Below, one piece after another: positions 37,260-47,465 of a stretch of 64,000 nt of DNA (within the stretch, counting starts at the first letter, position 1; the number at the start of each line of letters is the position of its first letter). Source of the DNA: Methanococcus vannielii SB (GTDB lineage Archaea; AGJL01; Methanococci; Methanococcales; Methanococcaceae); assembly GCF_000017165.1 (NCBI RefSeq), contig NC_009634.1:882249-946248 (forward strand), in the 5' to 3' direction. Under the pieces are notes generated by a model. It was not told the origin of the DNA. It saw only the letters and a program-made list of their open reading frames with translations, and did no database searches. Position numbers and translations under genes: made by a program.

Positions 37260-37304
37260 AAAATCACCCTAAAATATTAAAAAATTAAGTAAAATAAAGT
37301 AAAA

Positions 37305-38876
37305 TTAAATGTTTATTGCCCTTACAGCCCTAACATTTTCAATTTTTTTAATTTCGTCCATTACTTCTTCGGGAATCATGTGATCAATATCTAAAAACAT
37401 GATACTGTGTCCACCAGGCTCTTTTCTCCCAACTTGCATTCCTGCAATGTTTATACCGTGTTCGCCAAGAATTAAGCCAACTTTTCCAACCATTCCTGGC
37501 CTATCAATATGTTTTATTATGCAAATAGTACCTTCGGGTTTTATGTCCATCCTATATCCATTAATTTCCCTAAAAACCACTTCTTTATGTTCGATACTTC
37601 CAATTAATGATATTTCATCGTTTTTACCTCTTGCAACAATTTTGATGGAATTTCCATAGTCACTTTCAGCCATTATTCCTTCTACAAGTCTAATATTCCT
37701 GTTTTTAGCAATAACGGGTGCATTTACAAGGTTTACTCCCGCAAGTAAAATGGGAGACAATATCCCTTTTAAAAATGCTCTTTTAAGCATTTCAGTCTTT
37801 TCTTTTGCAAGGTCGCCCATGTAAGTAATTTCTACGATATCTATCGAATTATCCAAGTATTGGATTGACATTGAACCCATTTTTTCAGCTAAAACCAGAT
37901 AAGGCATTAGTTTTTTCATTTTTTCGGTCGGCACCATTGGAAGATTTACAACGTTTTCTGCAGATTCACCTTTCAATATTTTAACAGTTTGTTCTGCAAC
38001 GATTGTTCCTGCACTTAATTGGGCTTCTTCTGTTGATGCACCTTGATGAGGCGTACCAATAAGCCCATTTAGCGAAATTAATGGATTTTTTGTAGGCGGC
38101 TCTTCTTCAAAGACATCTAGTCCTGCAGCTTTAACTTTTCCACAGTTTATTGCATCGTAAAGAGCGTTTTCATCGATTAAACCCCCTCTTGCACAGTTTA
38201 TAATTATGGTGTTGTTTTTCATAAGGTCAAACTGGGTTTTTCCAATCATGTGTTTTGTTTTTGTAGTTAATGGGACGTGAAGAGTTATAAATTCACTTTC
38301 TGCACATAATTCATCAACTGAAAGTAATTTAATCCCTAATTCTGATGCTACATTTTCTGGAATGTATGGATCATATGCTACAATATTCATTTCAAATGCT
38401 TGGGCCCTTTTTGCAACTTGCTGACCTATTCGTCCAAGGCCTACAATTCCAAGTGTCTTTGCGTAAACTTCCATTCCCTTAAATGACTTTCTATCCCATT
38501 CCCCCTTTTTAAGTGAAGCAGTTGCTTGAGGAATGTTTCTTGCAGCTGAAAGCATTAAACCAAACATTAATTCTGCAACTGAAATCGATGATGCATCTGG
38601 CGCATTTACAACAACTACTCCTTTTTCCGTTGCCGCATCTAGATCAACATTATCAACGCCAACACCTGCTCTCGCAATTACTTTTAAGTTCTCTGATGCA
38701 TCAATTATCTCTTTTGTAACTGTTGTACCACTCCTAACAACGAGTGCATCAGCATCTTTTATTTTTTGTTTTATCTCTTCAATACTGATTCCGGTAGCAA
38801 TTTCGACTTCCCCTGCTTCTTTTAAAATCTCAATAGCACTTTCGTGTAACGGGTCGGTTATAAGTATCTTTAACAT
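37305..38876 (-). CDS. serA: D-3-phosphoglycerate dehydrogenase
   Basis: 523 residues from the ATG at 38876, preceded by AAGGTGATTATAGAA. The NAD-binding GLGRIGQ is at 146-152, the catalytic residues are in [12 protein letters not shown] and HQGAS, an intervening domain follows, and a C-terminal ACT domain (about 450-523) carries [28 protein letters not shown]. It starts serine synthesis, and the ACT domain suggests feedback control. It is divergent from carA across 455 bp. Confidence 0.95.
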   Translation of the reverse strand: MLKILITDPLHESAIEILKEAGEVEIATGISIEEIKQKIKDADALVVRSGTTVTKEIIDASENLKVIARAGVGVDNVDLDAATEKGVVVVNAPDASSISVAELMFGLMLSAARNIPQATASLKKGEWDRKSFKGMEVYAKTLGIVGLGRIGQQVAKRAQAFEMNIVAYDPYIPENVASELGIKLLSVDELCAESEFITLHVPLTTKTKHMIGKTQFDLMKNNTIIINCARGGLIDENALYDAINCGKVKAAGLDVFEEEPPTKNPLISLNGLIGTPHQGASTEEAQLSAGTIVAEQTVKILKGESAENVVNLPMVPTEKMKKLMPYLVLAEKMGSMSIQYLDNSIDIVEITYMGDLAKEKTEMLKRAFLKGILSPILLAGVNLVNAPVIAKNRNIRLVEGIMAESDYGNSIKIVARGKNDEISLIGSIEHKEVVFREINGYRMDIKPEGTICIIKHIDRPGMVGKVGLILGEHGINIAGMQVGRKEPGGHSIMFLDIDHMIPEEVMDEIKKIENVRAVRAINI

Positions 38877-39331
38877 TTCTATAATCACCTTAAAAGACAT
38901 TCGTCTAAAATACGCTTTTAATTATTTTTATGATAGTCTTTCGTATCCATTTTATATTTACGGCCATAAATTAATAAATCAAAACAATATGTAAATCACT
39001 TGAAGTTATTATAATGACCCATATTTATGCATATTGTAATTTTTAAAGATTTTTTCCAAGCATAACATAGAGAAACATTTTTTATACATTTATAAATTTA
39101 TACATAAATTATACTGTATGATAATTAGTTGTTTAAATTTATTTAAATTATTTTCTTAAAAGTATTTAAGTTGTGTTTAGATAGGTAATTTATAAACTTA
39201 GAAATTTAAAGCTTTTTTAACGTTAAAGTTAATATTTTTTTATAATTAAAAAATAATTTAAATAATAATTGAAACTATCCTAAGTGATAAATATCATGAT
39301 AACAAACTTATAGAAAAATTACGGTGGAAAT
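38877..39331. other. 455-bp AT-rich divergent region between serA and carA
   Basis: No ORF or RNA is supported. The stretch is extremely AT-rich, with several short palindromes (TGATAAATATCA at about 39286-39297; TATACATTTATAAATTTATA near 39083). It must hold promoters for both genes. No GGAA-N6-TTCC nitrogen-regulator site is present. Confidence 0.5.
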
Positions 39332-40441
39332 GTGTATGGAATTTTAGTTTTAGAAGATGGCACCATAATAAGAGGAAAAGGATTTGGTGCTGAGGCAGAA
39401 GTCCTTGGAGAACTTGTGTTCAACACATCCATGACAGGATACGTTGAAATATTAACTGACCCATCATATAATGGACAGATTGTTACAATGACTTATCCTT
39501 TAGAAGGAAACTATGGCGTTGATAAAAGATGGTTTGAAAGCGAAGGAATTAAAGCCGAAGGATTTATTGTAAAAGATATGACAGGAATTGAACTTGATAG
39601 TTTTTTAAAAGAGTATGGCGTTCCAGGAATTTCGGATGTAGACACTAGATTCATTACAAAAAAAATAAGGTCTAAAGGAGTAGTTAAATCACTCTTAAAA
39701 ACATCTGCCACTGAAATAAGTGAGGAAGAAGAAAAAGAACTTGTAAATAAGGTAAGAAATTACGAAGATATTTCAGATATAGATCTTGTTCCAGAAGTAT
39801 CAACAAAAAAAGTAGTTAAATATCCGGCTAAAGATGAGAAAATCTCCTGTGTAGTTATAGATTGTGGAGTAAAACAGAGTATTTTAAACTGCCTTTTAGA
39901 AAGAGGATGTAGTGTAGTAAAAGTTCCATATGATACAAAAGAAGAAGAAATACTCTCATACAACCCAGACTTTGTGCTTGTTTCAAATGGGCCCGGAGAC
40001 CCTGAAAAAATGCTTGAAACAGCAAATACCGTTAAAAATTTGTTTGGAAAACTTCCAGTTACGGGAATTTGTCTAGGGCACCAGATAATCACTATTGCAC
40101 TTGGTGGAAAAACCTATAAGTTAAAATTCGGACATAGGGGCGGGAACCAGCCTGTAAAAGACAGTTCTACAGGAAAAGTCTACATAACTTCACAAAACCA
40201 TGGATTTGCCACAGATATGTCTAACGTTCCGGAAGGGTCGATATTATCCCATGTAAATTTAAATGATGATACAGTAGAAGGAATTTCAAAAATTATGGAT
40301 TCAGATAATGTTAAAGGAGTAGTTTGGAGTGTTCAACACCATCCCGAAGCAGGCCCTGGACCACATGATGCAATGTTCCTTTTTGATGATATGGTGGCTC
40401 TTGGAATGAAATTTAAACAAGAAAAAACGAGTAAACGATAA
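39332..40441 (+). CDS. carA: Carbamoyl-phosphate synthase, small (glutaminase) subunit
   Basis: 369 residues. The N-terminal CarA domain (1-160) includes [19 protein letters not shown]. The class I glutamine amidotransferase domain has nucleophile C247 in GICLGHQ and the [11 protein letters not shown] dyad. It supplies ammonia to CarB for arginine and pyrimidine synthesis. The start is GTG at 39332, with ACGGTGG upstream; ATGs nearby are out of frame. carB is not in the window. Confidence 0.95.
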   Translation: MYGILVLEDGTIIRGKGFGAEAEVLGELVFNTSMTGYVEILTDPSYNGQIVTMTYPLEGNYGVDKRWFESEGIKAEGFIVKDMTGIELDSFLKEYGVPGISDVDTRFITKKIRSKGVVKSLLKTSATEISEEEEKELVNKVRNYEDISDIDLVPEVSTKKVVKYPAKDEKISCVVIDCGVKQSILNCLLERGCSVVKVPYDTKEEEILSYNPDFVLVSNGPGDPEKMLETANTVKNLFGKLPVTGICLGHQIITIALGGKTYKLKFGHRGGNQPVKDSSTGKVYITSQNHGFATDMSNVPEGSILSHVNLNDDTVEGISKIMDSDNVKGVVWSVQHHPEAGPGPHDAMFLFDDMVALGMKFKQEKTSKR

Positions 40442-40562
40442 ATTATAAATTAAATTATACTTTTTTACTACATTTATGGCTTTAAAAAATTTAAAAAAAT
40501 ATCCAAATTTAAAATTTAATATGTTTAAAAAAATTTAAAGAGTTAAATACTGGGGAAAAACT

Positions 40563-41351
40563 GTGGATGAACAAATCAAATCTTCAGGAATGAACGCATC
40601 AAAAAATGCTCTTGATGGTCTTTTTAATGACGGTAGTATTTCAAAAGAAATTTATGAAAAATTATTGGAATTACATTTTGCTAAAAATAAGTGTTTTGAT
40701 GAATTTATTCAGTACATAAAAAACAGTTTAATGAATGGAAATTATAAAAAAGAAAAAGCGCTAGTTGCATTTAGTGGTGGTGTCGATAGCACTGCCTCAT
40801 CAATTATTGGAAGTGCGATTTTTCAAATAACGAGCGTTTCTGCACATTCTCCACATATTATAACTGATGAAACTAAAAAGAATATTATAAATCTCTCTGA
40901 AAAATTAAAAATTACGCACGAGTTTTTAGATGTTGACCTTGAAGACGTTTTAAATGACACTATTTCTGCAAAGTATCACCCTTGTGGAAGATGCCATGGT
41001 GCAGTTGAAGAAGTAATTTTAAATTATGCTAAAAAAAATAACATAAAATACATAATTTATGGCGACATGCTCTCTATTGGCCATTTGTCCATTAGAAAAG
41101 TAGATGAAAAAATAGTTAGAGTTAACATTCCTTCTTTTTTAACAATGACAAAAAATGAAAGTAGAGCTGTTTTAAGTGAATTTAATATAGATATAAGGCA
41201 GTCTTACGGATGTAAACTTCTTAAAAAAGCCCATAAACATGAACACATGCAAAAATACACCATACAGAGAATTTTAAGAGAAGTTCGAGCACAAGTAATT
41301 ACTGCAGAAGAGGGCTTTAAAAATATTCTTGATGTTGTAAAAATAAATTAA
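40563..41351 (+). CDS. PP-loop ATP pyrophosphatase with CxxC plus distal Cys
   Basis: 262 residues. The PP-loop SGGVDST is at 71-77. Downstream, C141 and C144 (HPCGRCHG) and C217 (YGCKLL) give the CxxC...C pattern used by TtcA/Ncs6-type enzymes to hold a [4Fe-4S] cluster during sulfur transfer to tRNA. An N-terminal helical domain (1-62) is unusual. It could be a tRNA thiolation enzyme or another adenylating sulfurtransferase; an ExsB or GuaA relative without the cluster is the alternative. The start is GTG, with GGGGAAAA upstream. It meets cbiG tail to tail. Confidence 0.65.
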   Translation: MDEQIKSSGMNASKNALDGLFNDGSISKEIYEKLLELHFAKNKCFDEFIQYIKNSLMNGNYKKEKALVAFSGGVDSTASSIIGSAIFQITSVSAHSPHIITDETKKNIINLSEKLKITHEFLDVDLEDVLNDTISAKYHPCGRCHGAVEEVILNYAKKNNIKYIIYGDMLSIGHLSIRKVDEKIVRVNIPSFLTMTKNESRAVLSEFNIDIRQSYGCKLLKKAHKHEHMQKYTIQRILREVRAQVITAEEGFKNILDVVKIN

Positions 41352-42319
41352 ACTATTGCAATTGAAACTGAAACTCCATTTTTTTTCATTTTCTTTAGAA
41401 TTAAATCCACTTTATCGATATTTTTTTCATTTTTAAAACTTAGTGCACCTAAAATTGCACAAGGCTCTGAAACACCGTAAGCACCTATTGTATTATAGAC
41501 AAATTCGGACTTTTTAAGTGGAAATTTAGAGTAAAGTTCATTTATTTCATTATTTTCAAAAATAATGATATTTTTTTTAAATTTTTCAGTTGTTTTTAAA
41601 ATTCCATCCTCATTTTTCTTTGCATCTACTGTTGAAAATATATCTATCCTCCAAGAAGGAATATCCCTTAAATAAAGGGCTTTTTTTACTGCCCAGTATA
41701 CTTTATTTTTTTCAATATTTCGTTTTGAGCCTATTCCTATACTAACAGTTTTTTGGAACAATTCAACGTTATCAACTAAAATGCTATTTTTATCGTGAAA
41801 TGAAATGTTATAAGACTTATCCAAATTATTAATAGGTTTAAATGTGTTTGGAAGTACTAACTCAGGCTTATCAGATAGAAGTTTTTTGTTGATTAATAGT
41901 ATGTCTTTTCGTTTTGGCACTTCTAAAAAATATATCCTTGAAAGTTCGTCAACCCCGACTTTGTTATTGGAATCTGTTGCAGTCGTTTTTACGATATTCA
42001 AACCCAATGAATTTCCGATTAACTCCGAAAAATAGTTACCTTTTCCAATGTGGTTTGAAAGAAGGGGAACTATATTATTTTTAGCCTCATCCATGATAAT
42101 TACAAATGGGTCTTTTAATTTATCATTTTTTATTTCATCGATAAATTTTCTTAAAACAATTCCTGAGGCCATTATAAAGATATATCCGGATTCATTGCCG
42201 TCTTTTTTAAAATCAGATAATTTAACTAGTTTACTATCATACAAATAATAATCTAAAATAGTTTTAACATTTTCTGCAAGATTTTCAGCATTTTTAGTAA
42301 GATATACTATTTTTATCAT
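41348..42319 (-). CDS. cbiG: Cobalt-precorrin 5A hydrolase
   Basis: 323 residues from the ATG at 42319, inside a longer ORF whose upstream part lies over trpS and is rejected. The central VASGIVLRKFID-like MASGIVLRKFIDEIKN, VPLLSNHIGKGNYFSELIG, and C-terminal GIGSKRNIEKNKVYWAVKKAL and GAYGVSEPCAILGA motifs mark CbiG. It opens the delta-lactone ring in anaerobic corrin synthesis. Corrinoid made here would serve MtrA and Mmp10. The usual LSGHxGGAN motif is altered to LSNHIGKGN. Confidence 0.85.
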   Translation of the reverse strand: MIKIVYLTKNAENLAENVKTILDYYLYDSKLVKLSDFKKDGNESGYIFIMASGIVLRKFIDEIKNDKLKDPFVIIMDEAKNNIVPLLSNHIGKGNYFSELIGNSLGLNIVKTTATDSNNKVGVDELSRIYFLEVPKRKDILLINKKLLSDKPELVLPNTFKPINNLDKSYNISFHDKNSILVDNVELFQKTVSIGIGSKRNIEKNKVYWAVKKALYLRDIPSWRIDIFSTVDAKKNEDGILKTTEKFKKNIIIFENNEINELYSKFPLKKSEFVYNTIGAYGVSEPCAILGALSFKNEKNIDKVDLILKKMKKNGVSVSIAIV

Positions 42320-42341
42320 AATTTCCCGAAAAATAAAAAAA

Positions 42342-43418
42342 TTAAATGAGTTTTGATGCAATTTCTTTTGCTTGTTCACGTTTTTCATGAAGTTCTTTAA
42401 GGAATACTGACAATTTTTCAAAACATTCTTTTTTACATGTTCCACACGTTAATTCCCCACTTTTACAGCGTTCATAAAGTTTTTTAAGTTCGCTATCATC
42501 GTCTATCAGGTGGTACGTGTAAATTTCATAGACAACACATTCTTCGGGTTTTCCGCCAAATTGCTTCTGTTCTTCGAGAGTTTCCCTGCCCCCAGTTTTA
42601 CATGACATAATTTTCTTTTTAAATGATTTATTGGGTTCATCAGAAAGGTAAATTGCAGTTTCAGGCTTTGAAGAGCTCATTTTCCCACCTAAAAGCCCAG
42701 TAATAAATCGATGGTATGTTGATGAAGGAGGGATAAATCCAAAATCCTTGTATCTTCCAGATATATCTCTTGTAAGCCGTATATGTGGGTCTTGGTCAAT
42801 CCCAACTGGAACCAATACTGGAACTTTCTTTTCAAGTTGAGGATGAAGTATGTCTGCAACCTGAACTATGGGTGCAAAAACGTGTCCAATGTTTGTTTCA
42901 CCGCTAAAACCGTAAATTCCCTTCATTTCCGAAAAATTAACCTTTTTTGAAAGAAACATTGCAAGGTCTTTTACTTTTTCATTTTTTGATTGAAGATATA
43001 CGTTAATTTTTTCAGGGTCTAGCCCAAGTGCAATGTAATTTGTAATATATTCTTCGATTGCAATCTTTCTTGTCGCTTCAAAGGCCATACCTCTTGCCCA
43101 ATAAGCTTCCAAATCTGCAATAGGAATATATATATCTGCACCTAATTTCTGATAATATAAAAGCTGGTCTACAACCATTTTATGCCCAAAATGCATTTTT
43201 CCAGAAGGCATCATTCCAGAAACTACGGTAAAATCTTTTCCATTGTTTATGGCATCTAAAATCCTTTGAAAGTCCCGATGTCCAAATACTATTCCCCGAT
43301 TCATAAAATTATGAGGCTTTTTCAAATTTTTTACAACATCAAAAATGGAATTTACTCCAAATTGCTCCATTGTCTTTTTATAGTCGATGTCCTCTGAAAC
43401 TTCCCAAGGAGTAATCAA
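42342..43418 (-). CDS. trpS: Tryptophanyl-tRNA synthetase
   Basis: 358 residues, archaeal/eukaryotic-type TrpRS. HIGH motif as HFGH (76-79) and KMSSS (246-250), with GIDQDPHIRLTRDISGRY between them. It charges tRNA-Trp. The C-terminus carries CGTCKKEC, a pair of CxxC-like cysteines that may bind metal. The start follows AAGGGTGAAATATT. It lies upstream of cbiG on the same strand. Confidence 0.93.
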   Translation of the reverse strand: MITPWEVSEDIDYKKTMEQFGVNSIFDVVKNLKKPHNFMNRGIVFGHRDFQRILDAINNGKDFTVVSGMMPSGKMHFGHKMVVDQLLYYQKLGADIYIPIADLEAYWARGMAFEATRKIAIEEYITNYIALGLDPEKINVYLQSKNEKVKDLAMFLSKKVNFSEMKGIYGFSGETNIGHVFAPIVQVADILHPQLEKKVPVLVPVGIDQDPHIRLTRDISGRYKDFGFIPPSSTYHRFITGLLGGKMSSSKPETAIYLSDEPNKSFKKKIMSCKTGGRETLEEQKQFGGKPEECVVYEIYTYHLIDDDSELKKLYERCKSGELTCGTCKKECFEKLSVFLKELHEKREQAKEIASKLI

Positions 43419-43522
43419 TATTTCACCCTTATTAATTAAATTTCATTAATGATAAAATCTAGCATAAAGTTTAAAGTGTAAATAAATTAAATAAATTAAA
43501 TAAATATTAAAGGTTATTTTAA

Positions 43523-44428
43523 TTATTCAAAGCTTTCATGGAGTTTTCCAGCTATTTTGTGACATTCTGAAAAACCAAGTGCTGCAACTGCACCAATAAT
43601 TCCGCCTTCACCTGTAACTTCCATTATTTCAATATTATTTCTCATTGCAACCATTTTAGCATCGTGAATTGACACCATCTCTCTTTTAGCTTTTGAAGTG
43701 TAAATTTTCATACTCTGTGATGGAGTCAGCCCCTGATAAATTGCAATTGCCGTTTTTTTAGAAAGTGTTTTTTCTTTTAAAAGCTTTTTAATCGCTTTTC
43801 CAATTTCATATTTATATTTTGGATAAACTGCAAAGGTTAGTGCAATTGAAACGCAATTTTGTGTTTTATTCGGGTTTCCAGGGTATAACTGAGTTATAGT
43901 ATGATCAATATAATATCCCATTTTGGTTTCTTCGATTAAGTGGCCTATTTCATTAGCCAAAACCCACGTAGCCCCTTCTTCCTTTGTATCAGTATCATCA
44001 ATTCCAACGGTTATTTTTTCCATTTTTGGCGTTACAACTTTTCCTCGACCAAGTTTTGAACCGCCACCTTTTTCAAGTAATTCCACATTTAAAACGTTTT
44101 CAGCATTTCTTCTAAGTTCAATTCCAACACCTGCTCCCGCAAGTCCTGCATAAATAATACTTACATTACTTTCTTCAACATATAATTCCTCAATTCCTGC
44201 CGCAGAAAGTGAAGGAACTAGATTTAACTCGTGTTTTCCCGTTTTTAAAATAAAATGATGTTTATTTCCATTTCTCCACGCAGAAATTATTTTTGGAGAG
44301 GTTCTTTTGTACTGGTATATAAGCCATTCTGAACCGTTAGGGCACGGGTGTTCTTCAATAAGTTCAGTTAAACCAAGCTGTTCATCGACCATTGCAATAA
44401 TTTTCTTGTAGGATACGTAATCATTCAT
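43523..44428 (-). CDS. Methanogenesis marker protein 11
   Basis: 301 residues. The central KITVGIDDTDTKEEGATWVLANEIGH motif, with HTITQLYPGNPNKTQNCVSIALTF and AIYQGLTPSQSMKIYTSKAKRE, matches the methanogen-specific marker 11 family, which shares a DDT motif with TiaS (tRNA-Ile agmatidine synthase). The function is not established; ATP-dependent chemistry is plausible. TiaS itself is longer with different domains. The start follows AAGGTTTGAAAAT. Confidence 0.75.
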   Translation of the reverse strand: MNDYVSYKKIIAMVDEQLGLTELIEEHPCPNGSEWLIYQYKRTSPKIISAWRNGNKHHFILKTGKHELNLVPSLSAAGIEELYVEESNVSIIYAGLAGAGVGIELRRNAENVLNVELLEKGGGSKLGRGKVVTPKMEKITVGIDDTDTKEEGATWVLANEIGHLIEETKMGYYIDHTITQLYPGNPNKTQNCVSIALTFAVYPKYKYEIGKAIKKLLKEKTLSKKTAIAIYQGLTPSQSMKIYTSKAKREMVSIHDAKMVAMRNNIEIMEVTGEGGIIGAVAALGFSECHKIAGKLHESFE

Positions 44429-44463
44429 ATTTTCAAACCTTACTAGATTTTAACATTCTATAT

Positions 44464-45027
44464 CTATTTTAAATTTTCAGCTTTATTTTCATTTTTTATT
44501 TCAAGATAGTTAATAACTTCTTCATAAATTAAATCAAAAAGATCTTTTTCATAAGCAGATATCTTTTTATCAATTTCAGTATTTGAAAGAGCATAGTTTA
44601 GTATTATAAACTCCAAATCCCGCTCAATTCTTCTTAATTTCCTGTCAAGGCCGACCATTCTATTATAGATATCCCATTTTAGGGAATTATCAACAGAAAT
44701 ATTTAAATTTTTTAGTTTATTAATGCAATTTATAAGCTCATCATAATTCGAAATTTTTTTGTGGGAGTGTAACTTTTGAAGGCGTTTTTCAAGCTCGTTT
44801 AACTTATAAGTATAAGTTTTAAGCTCACTATCTAAAAACTGTATTTCCCTAACATTTACAAGATCCCTATCTAAGTCCTGTAGAGTATCTTCTAAAATGC
44901 ATATTTCGTTATACATTCCAACGTAGCTTTTAAAGACGTCTTTTAACTTTGAACTTTCTTCAAAGCGAGGATCTTTTAAAAGTATAAGTTCTGCAAGCTT
45001 TTTCAGTTTTTTATTAGACTCTGCCAT
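44464..45027 (-). CDS. Coiled-coil hypothetical protein
   Basis: 187 residues, nearly all helical with heptad-like patterns (ICILEDTLQDLDRDLVNVREI; YKLNELEKRLQKLHSHKKI; RKLRRIERDLEFIILNYAL). There are no catalytic motifs or membrane spans. The start follows GAGAGGTCATGAAAAA. It lies between arcS and the marker 11 gene on the same strand. Not recognised. Confidence 0.6.
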   Translation of the reverse strand: MAESNKKLKKLAELILLKDPRFEESSKLKDVFKSYVGMYNEICILEDTLQDLDRDLVNVREIQFLDSELKTYTYKLNELEKRLQKLHSHKKISNYDELINCINKLKNLNISVDNSLKWDIYNRMVGLDRKLRRIERDLEFIILNYALSNTEIDKKISAYEKDLFDLIYEEVINYLEIKNENKAENLK

Positions 45028-45106
45028 TTTTTCATGACCTCTCGATATAACGAAATATTGCTACTGCAATTTTTAATTAAGGGCACATGAATAGTACATT
45101 CTAAAT

Positions 45107-46726
45107 TTAAATAACATGCCTTATATTTACCAAAACTCCATGTTTTGCCTTTTTCATTTCGCTTCCACTCATTAATGCCCTCCCAACTCCTAAAACTTTG
45201 TTGTCTTTTAAAATAACAACTTCATCATTTACTGAAATCGAATCATCTGCATCTTTAAATCCTGGCGCAAAAAGTGAGCCTTTTTTAACATCGAAATTGA
45301 CTTCTACCCATCGTTGTTTACCTAAAAGTTCCCCCCCTTGAGAAGTTAGAACGAATAGACCATTATTTTCATTTATTGAGGCTAATTGGGTTATTTTATT
45401 TCCCTCTTTTATGAAAAATTTCACGTGCCTTCCTTTTATAGTCACGTTGTTTGGTAAAAAGTTCTTTCCAAACTGGAATTTTGCAAGTTCTTTGTAATTA
45501 TGAATCCTTTGTTCATGCCTTGAAAGGTTTAAATTAAAACGTTCATCGAGTTCTTTTAAAACTTTCCTCAAATTACTTAATGATGTATCTGAAGTAGGGT
45601 TCCCATCAGAAGTTATTATCATTTCATCTTCAATATCTAAAATTTCAAGATAATGTTTTGGAAGATGTGCTATTATCTTTACTTCTTCAAATTTAGATTT
45701 TGCGGTTTTTATGTAGTTTTTCAAGTGTTTATTTATAAACTCCATTTCTTCAAAACTCCATTCTCCAGTTACTGGAATGTCATAATCCACGGTACGTTCA
45801 AGAGATCTGGGCACTATGCCGTAAGGTGATGTAAGTACTAGTTCCTCTACAGGCATTTTTACCGTATTTATCGAATTTATAAATAGTTGGTGACTTTTTG
45901 AATAAGAATACGGCTTTTTAGACGAACAAGGCAATAAAACTATCACATTTGAGTAAGGTTCATAATTTTCGGCTCTTTCGATATATTTTTGGACTTCAGG
46001 AATTTTAGTCTCATCAATCGTAACAATAATTTTATTAACTTTTGAAATGGGCATGTTTGTAAGTTCAGGCTTAAACCTCCGGTAGTTTGACCGTAAATAT
46101 GGGTCAGAAATAGTTGTTTCAACAACAAGGTTTCTAAGTGATCCTTCTTCAATACAAAATTTTACTTCATCTAGTACTTGGGCGATTATTGACTCGTTAT
46201 ATTTTTTCAAAATTTCAAAATCTTCATTTGAATTTATTAACCGGTTTTTACTAAATTTATACCCTAAAGAAGCATAATAAGTTGCAGAAGTGTAGTCAAA
46301 ATAGTCTACCCCCATATAAACAAGTAACGGTATTTCAAAAGGCAATGCTCCTGGAACACATATTCCAGAGTTTGGAGAAACCTCTTTTCGTAACTTAGGA
46401 ATTATTTCAAGAATTTCTTTTCGTTTTATCATTCTTGTAATATCTGAAACTATGTAGATATCAATATTTTTTTCAATATCCATTAATTCAAAATATTTTC
46501 CACAATTAATTATTTGAAATTTTATTCCGTCTTTTTCAAAAATAAAATTTTTATGGTTTAAATTAACTAGTTCTTCTGAAATTTCTTTTGGACAATCAAA
46601 TGGAACTTTTAATGTAAAGGGCATTTTAAAGTCAACGTCAATTACTTTTGGCGTTAATTCTTTTAATGAAGTATCGCTTTTTTCCTTGCATATTCGTCCA
46701 ATATCATAGCATACAGGTTCTAACAT
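45107..46726 (-). CDS. arcS: Archaeosine synthase, alpha subunit
   Basis: 539 residues. An N-terminal TGT-like barrel includes GICVPGALPFEIPLLVYMGVDYFDYTSATY. The ArcS core PCSSKKPYSYSKSH (266-279), which holds the lysine-transfer site, follows, with TSPYGIVPRSLE. A C-terminal PUA domain (about 455-539) ends GVLVNIRHVI. It converts preQ0 at position 15 of tRNA toward archaeosine. The start follows AAGGTGTATTT. Confidence 0.88.
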   Translation of the reverse strand: MLEPVCYDIGRICKEKSDTSLKELTPKVIDVDFKMPFTLKVPFDCPKEISEELVNLNHKNFIFEKDGIKFQIINCGKYFELMDIEKNIDIYIVSDITRMIKRKEILEIIPKLRKEVSPNSGICVPGALPFEIPLLVYMGVDYFDYTSATYYASLGYKFSKNRLINSNEDFEILKKYNESIIAQVLDEVKFCIEEGSLRNLVVETTISDPYLRSNYRRFKPELTNMPISKVNKIIVTIDETKIPEVQKYIERAENYEPYSNVIVLLPCSSKKPYSYSKSHQLFINSINTVKMPVEELVLTSPYGIVPRSLERTVDYDIPVTGEWSFEEMEFINKHLKNYIKTAKSKFEEVKIIAHLPKHYLEILDIEDEMIITSDGNPTSDTSLSNLRKVLKELDERFNLNLSRHEQRIHNYKELAKFQFGKNFLPNNVTIKGRHVKFFIKEGNKITQLASINENNGLFVLTSQGGELLGKQRWVEVNFDVKKGSLFAPGFKDADDSISVNDEVVILKDNKVLGVGRALMSGSEMKKAKHGVLVNIRHVI

Positions 46727-46810
46727 AAATACACCTTAAAATTAAAATCAAGTTTTAATATAATCAAGTTTTAAATCTAAATTTTTTACTTTTGAATATC
46801 TATTCGCTGA

Positions 46811-47401
46811 TTATACTATATTAAGTGCAATATTGTAAGTTACTAAAACTTCAATTACCGCTGCAATTATAAATAGTAAAACTGAAACTCCAAAAATCCT
46901 GAGAGAATCTAAAAAAAACTCTTTATACCGGATATCTTTTTTAAATTTTAATATTACACTTTTAAATAGGATTATTGCGGAAGAGCCCGAAAGGATAAGT
47001 GCGGGAATTTCAAAAATTCCATGGGGTAGGATTAAAAGCCCAAATTTTAATGGTTCGGTTACATATAAAACATATGCTAAAAGATAAGAATTTAAAGCGA
47101 TATTTATAAGTGCAAAAAACATGATAACATAAGTAAATAAGGCTACAAATAAATTATTTTTCAATATTAATATAATAAGGTCTAAAGACGATTTATCAGA
47201 AATAGAAAAGTCTTCAATCTTTAATTTAAAAGCTTCATAGATAAGATTTCCAAAGTGCCTAAATTCTAAAATATTATAGTAAATAAATACGTAAGAAAGT
47301 ACAAATGTAACTAAAAATACTGCAAAAACCAAATTTATTGTGTTTTTGTGTCGTTTAAATGCGTATTCAATTTCCAAAATTTCATATGTTTTTCGACTCA
47401 T
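46811..47401 (-). CDS. SpoIIM-family membrane protein
   Basis: 196 residues from the ATG at 47401; an upstream extension would overlap the divergent gene and is rejected. About five membrane spans are present, with the family motif LLILPHGIFEIPALILSGSSAIILF (about residues 123-147). DUF95/SpoIIM relatives occur widely in archaea with no known role. The ribosome binding site is weak (TTGATAGT). Confidence 0.75.
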   Translation of the reverse strand: MSRKTYEILEIEYAFKRHKNTINLVFAVFLVTFVLSYVFIYYNILEFRHFGNLIYEAFKLKIEDFSISDKSSLDLIILILKNNLFVALFTYVIMFFALINIALNSYLLAYVLYVTEPLKFGLLILPHGIFEIPALILSGSSAIILFKSVILKFKKDIRYKEFFLDSLRIFGVSVLLFIIAAVIEVLVTYNIALNIV

Positions 47402-47465
47402 ACTATCAAGGGTGTTTTTTGTGAATGATTCCTTAAACAATAGTTGCGATTCATTAAATAAAAAT

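Noticed and set aside
38877-39331. Possible nitrogen-regulator operator in the long serA/carA gap
   Set aside because: No GGAA-N6-TTCC is present; only AT-rich short palindromes are seen.
42320-42445. N-terminal extension of CbiG into trpS
   Set aside because: The extension is an out-of-frame reading of trpS, and MIKIVYLTKN at 42319 is the family N-terminus.
47340-47465. Extended N-terminus of the PgpA/CobZ-like protein
   Set aside because: It overlaps the divergent SpoIIM-like gene and has no family resemblance.
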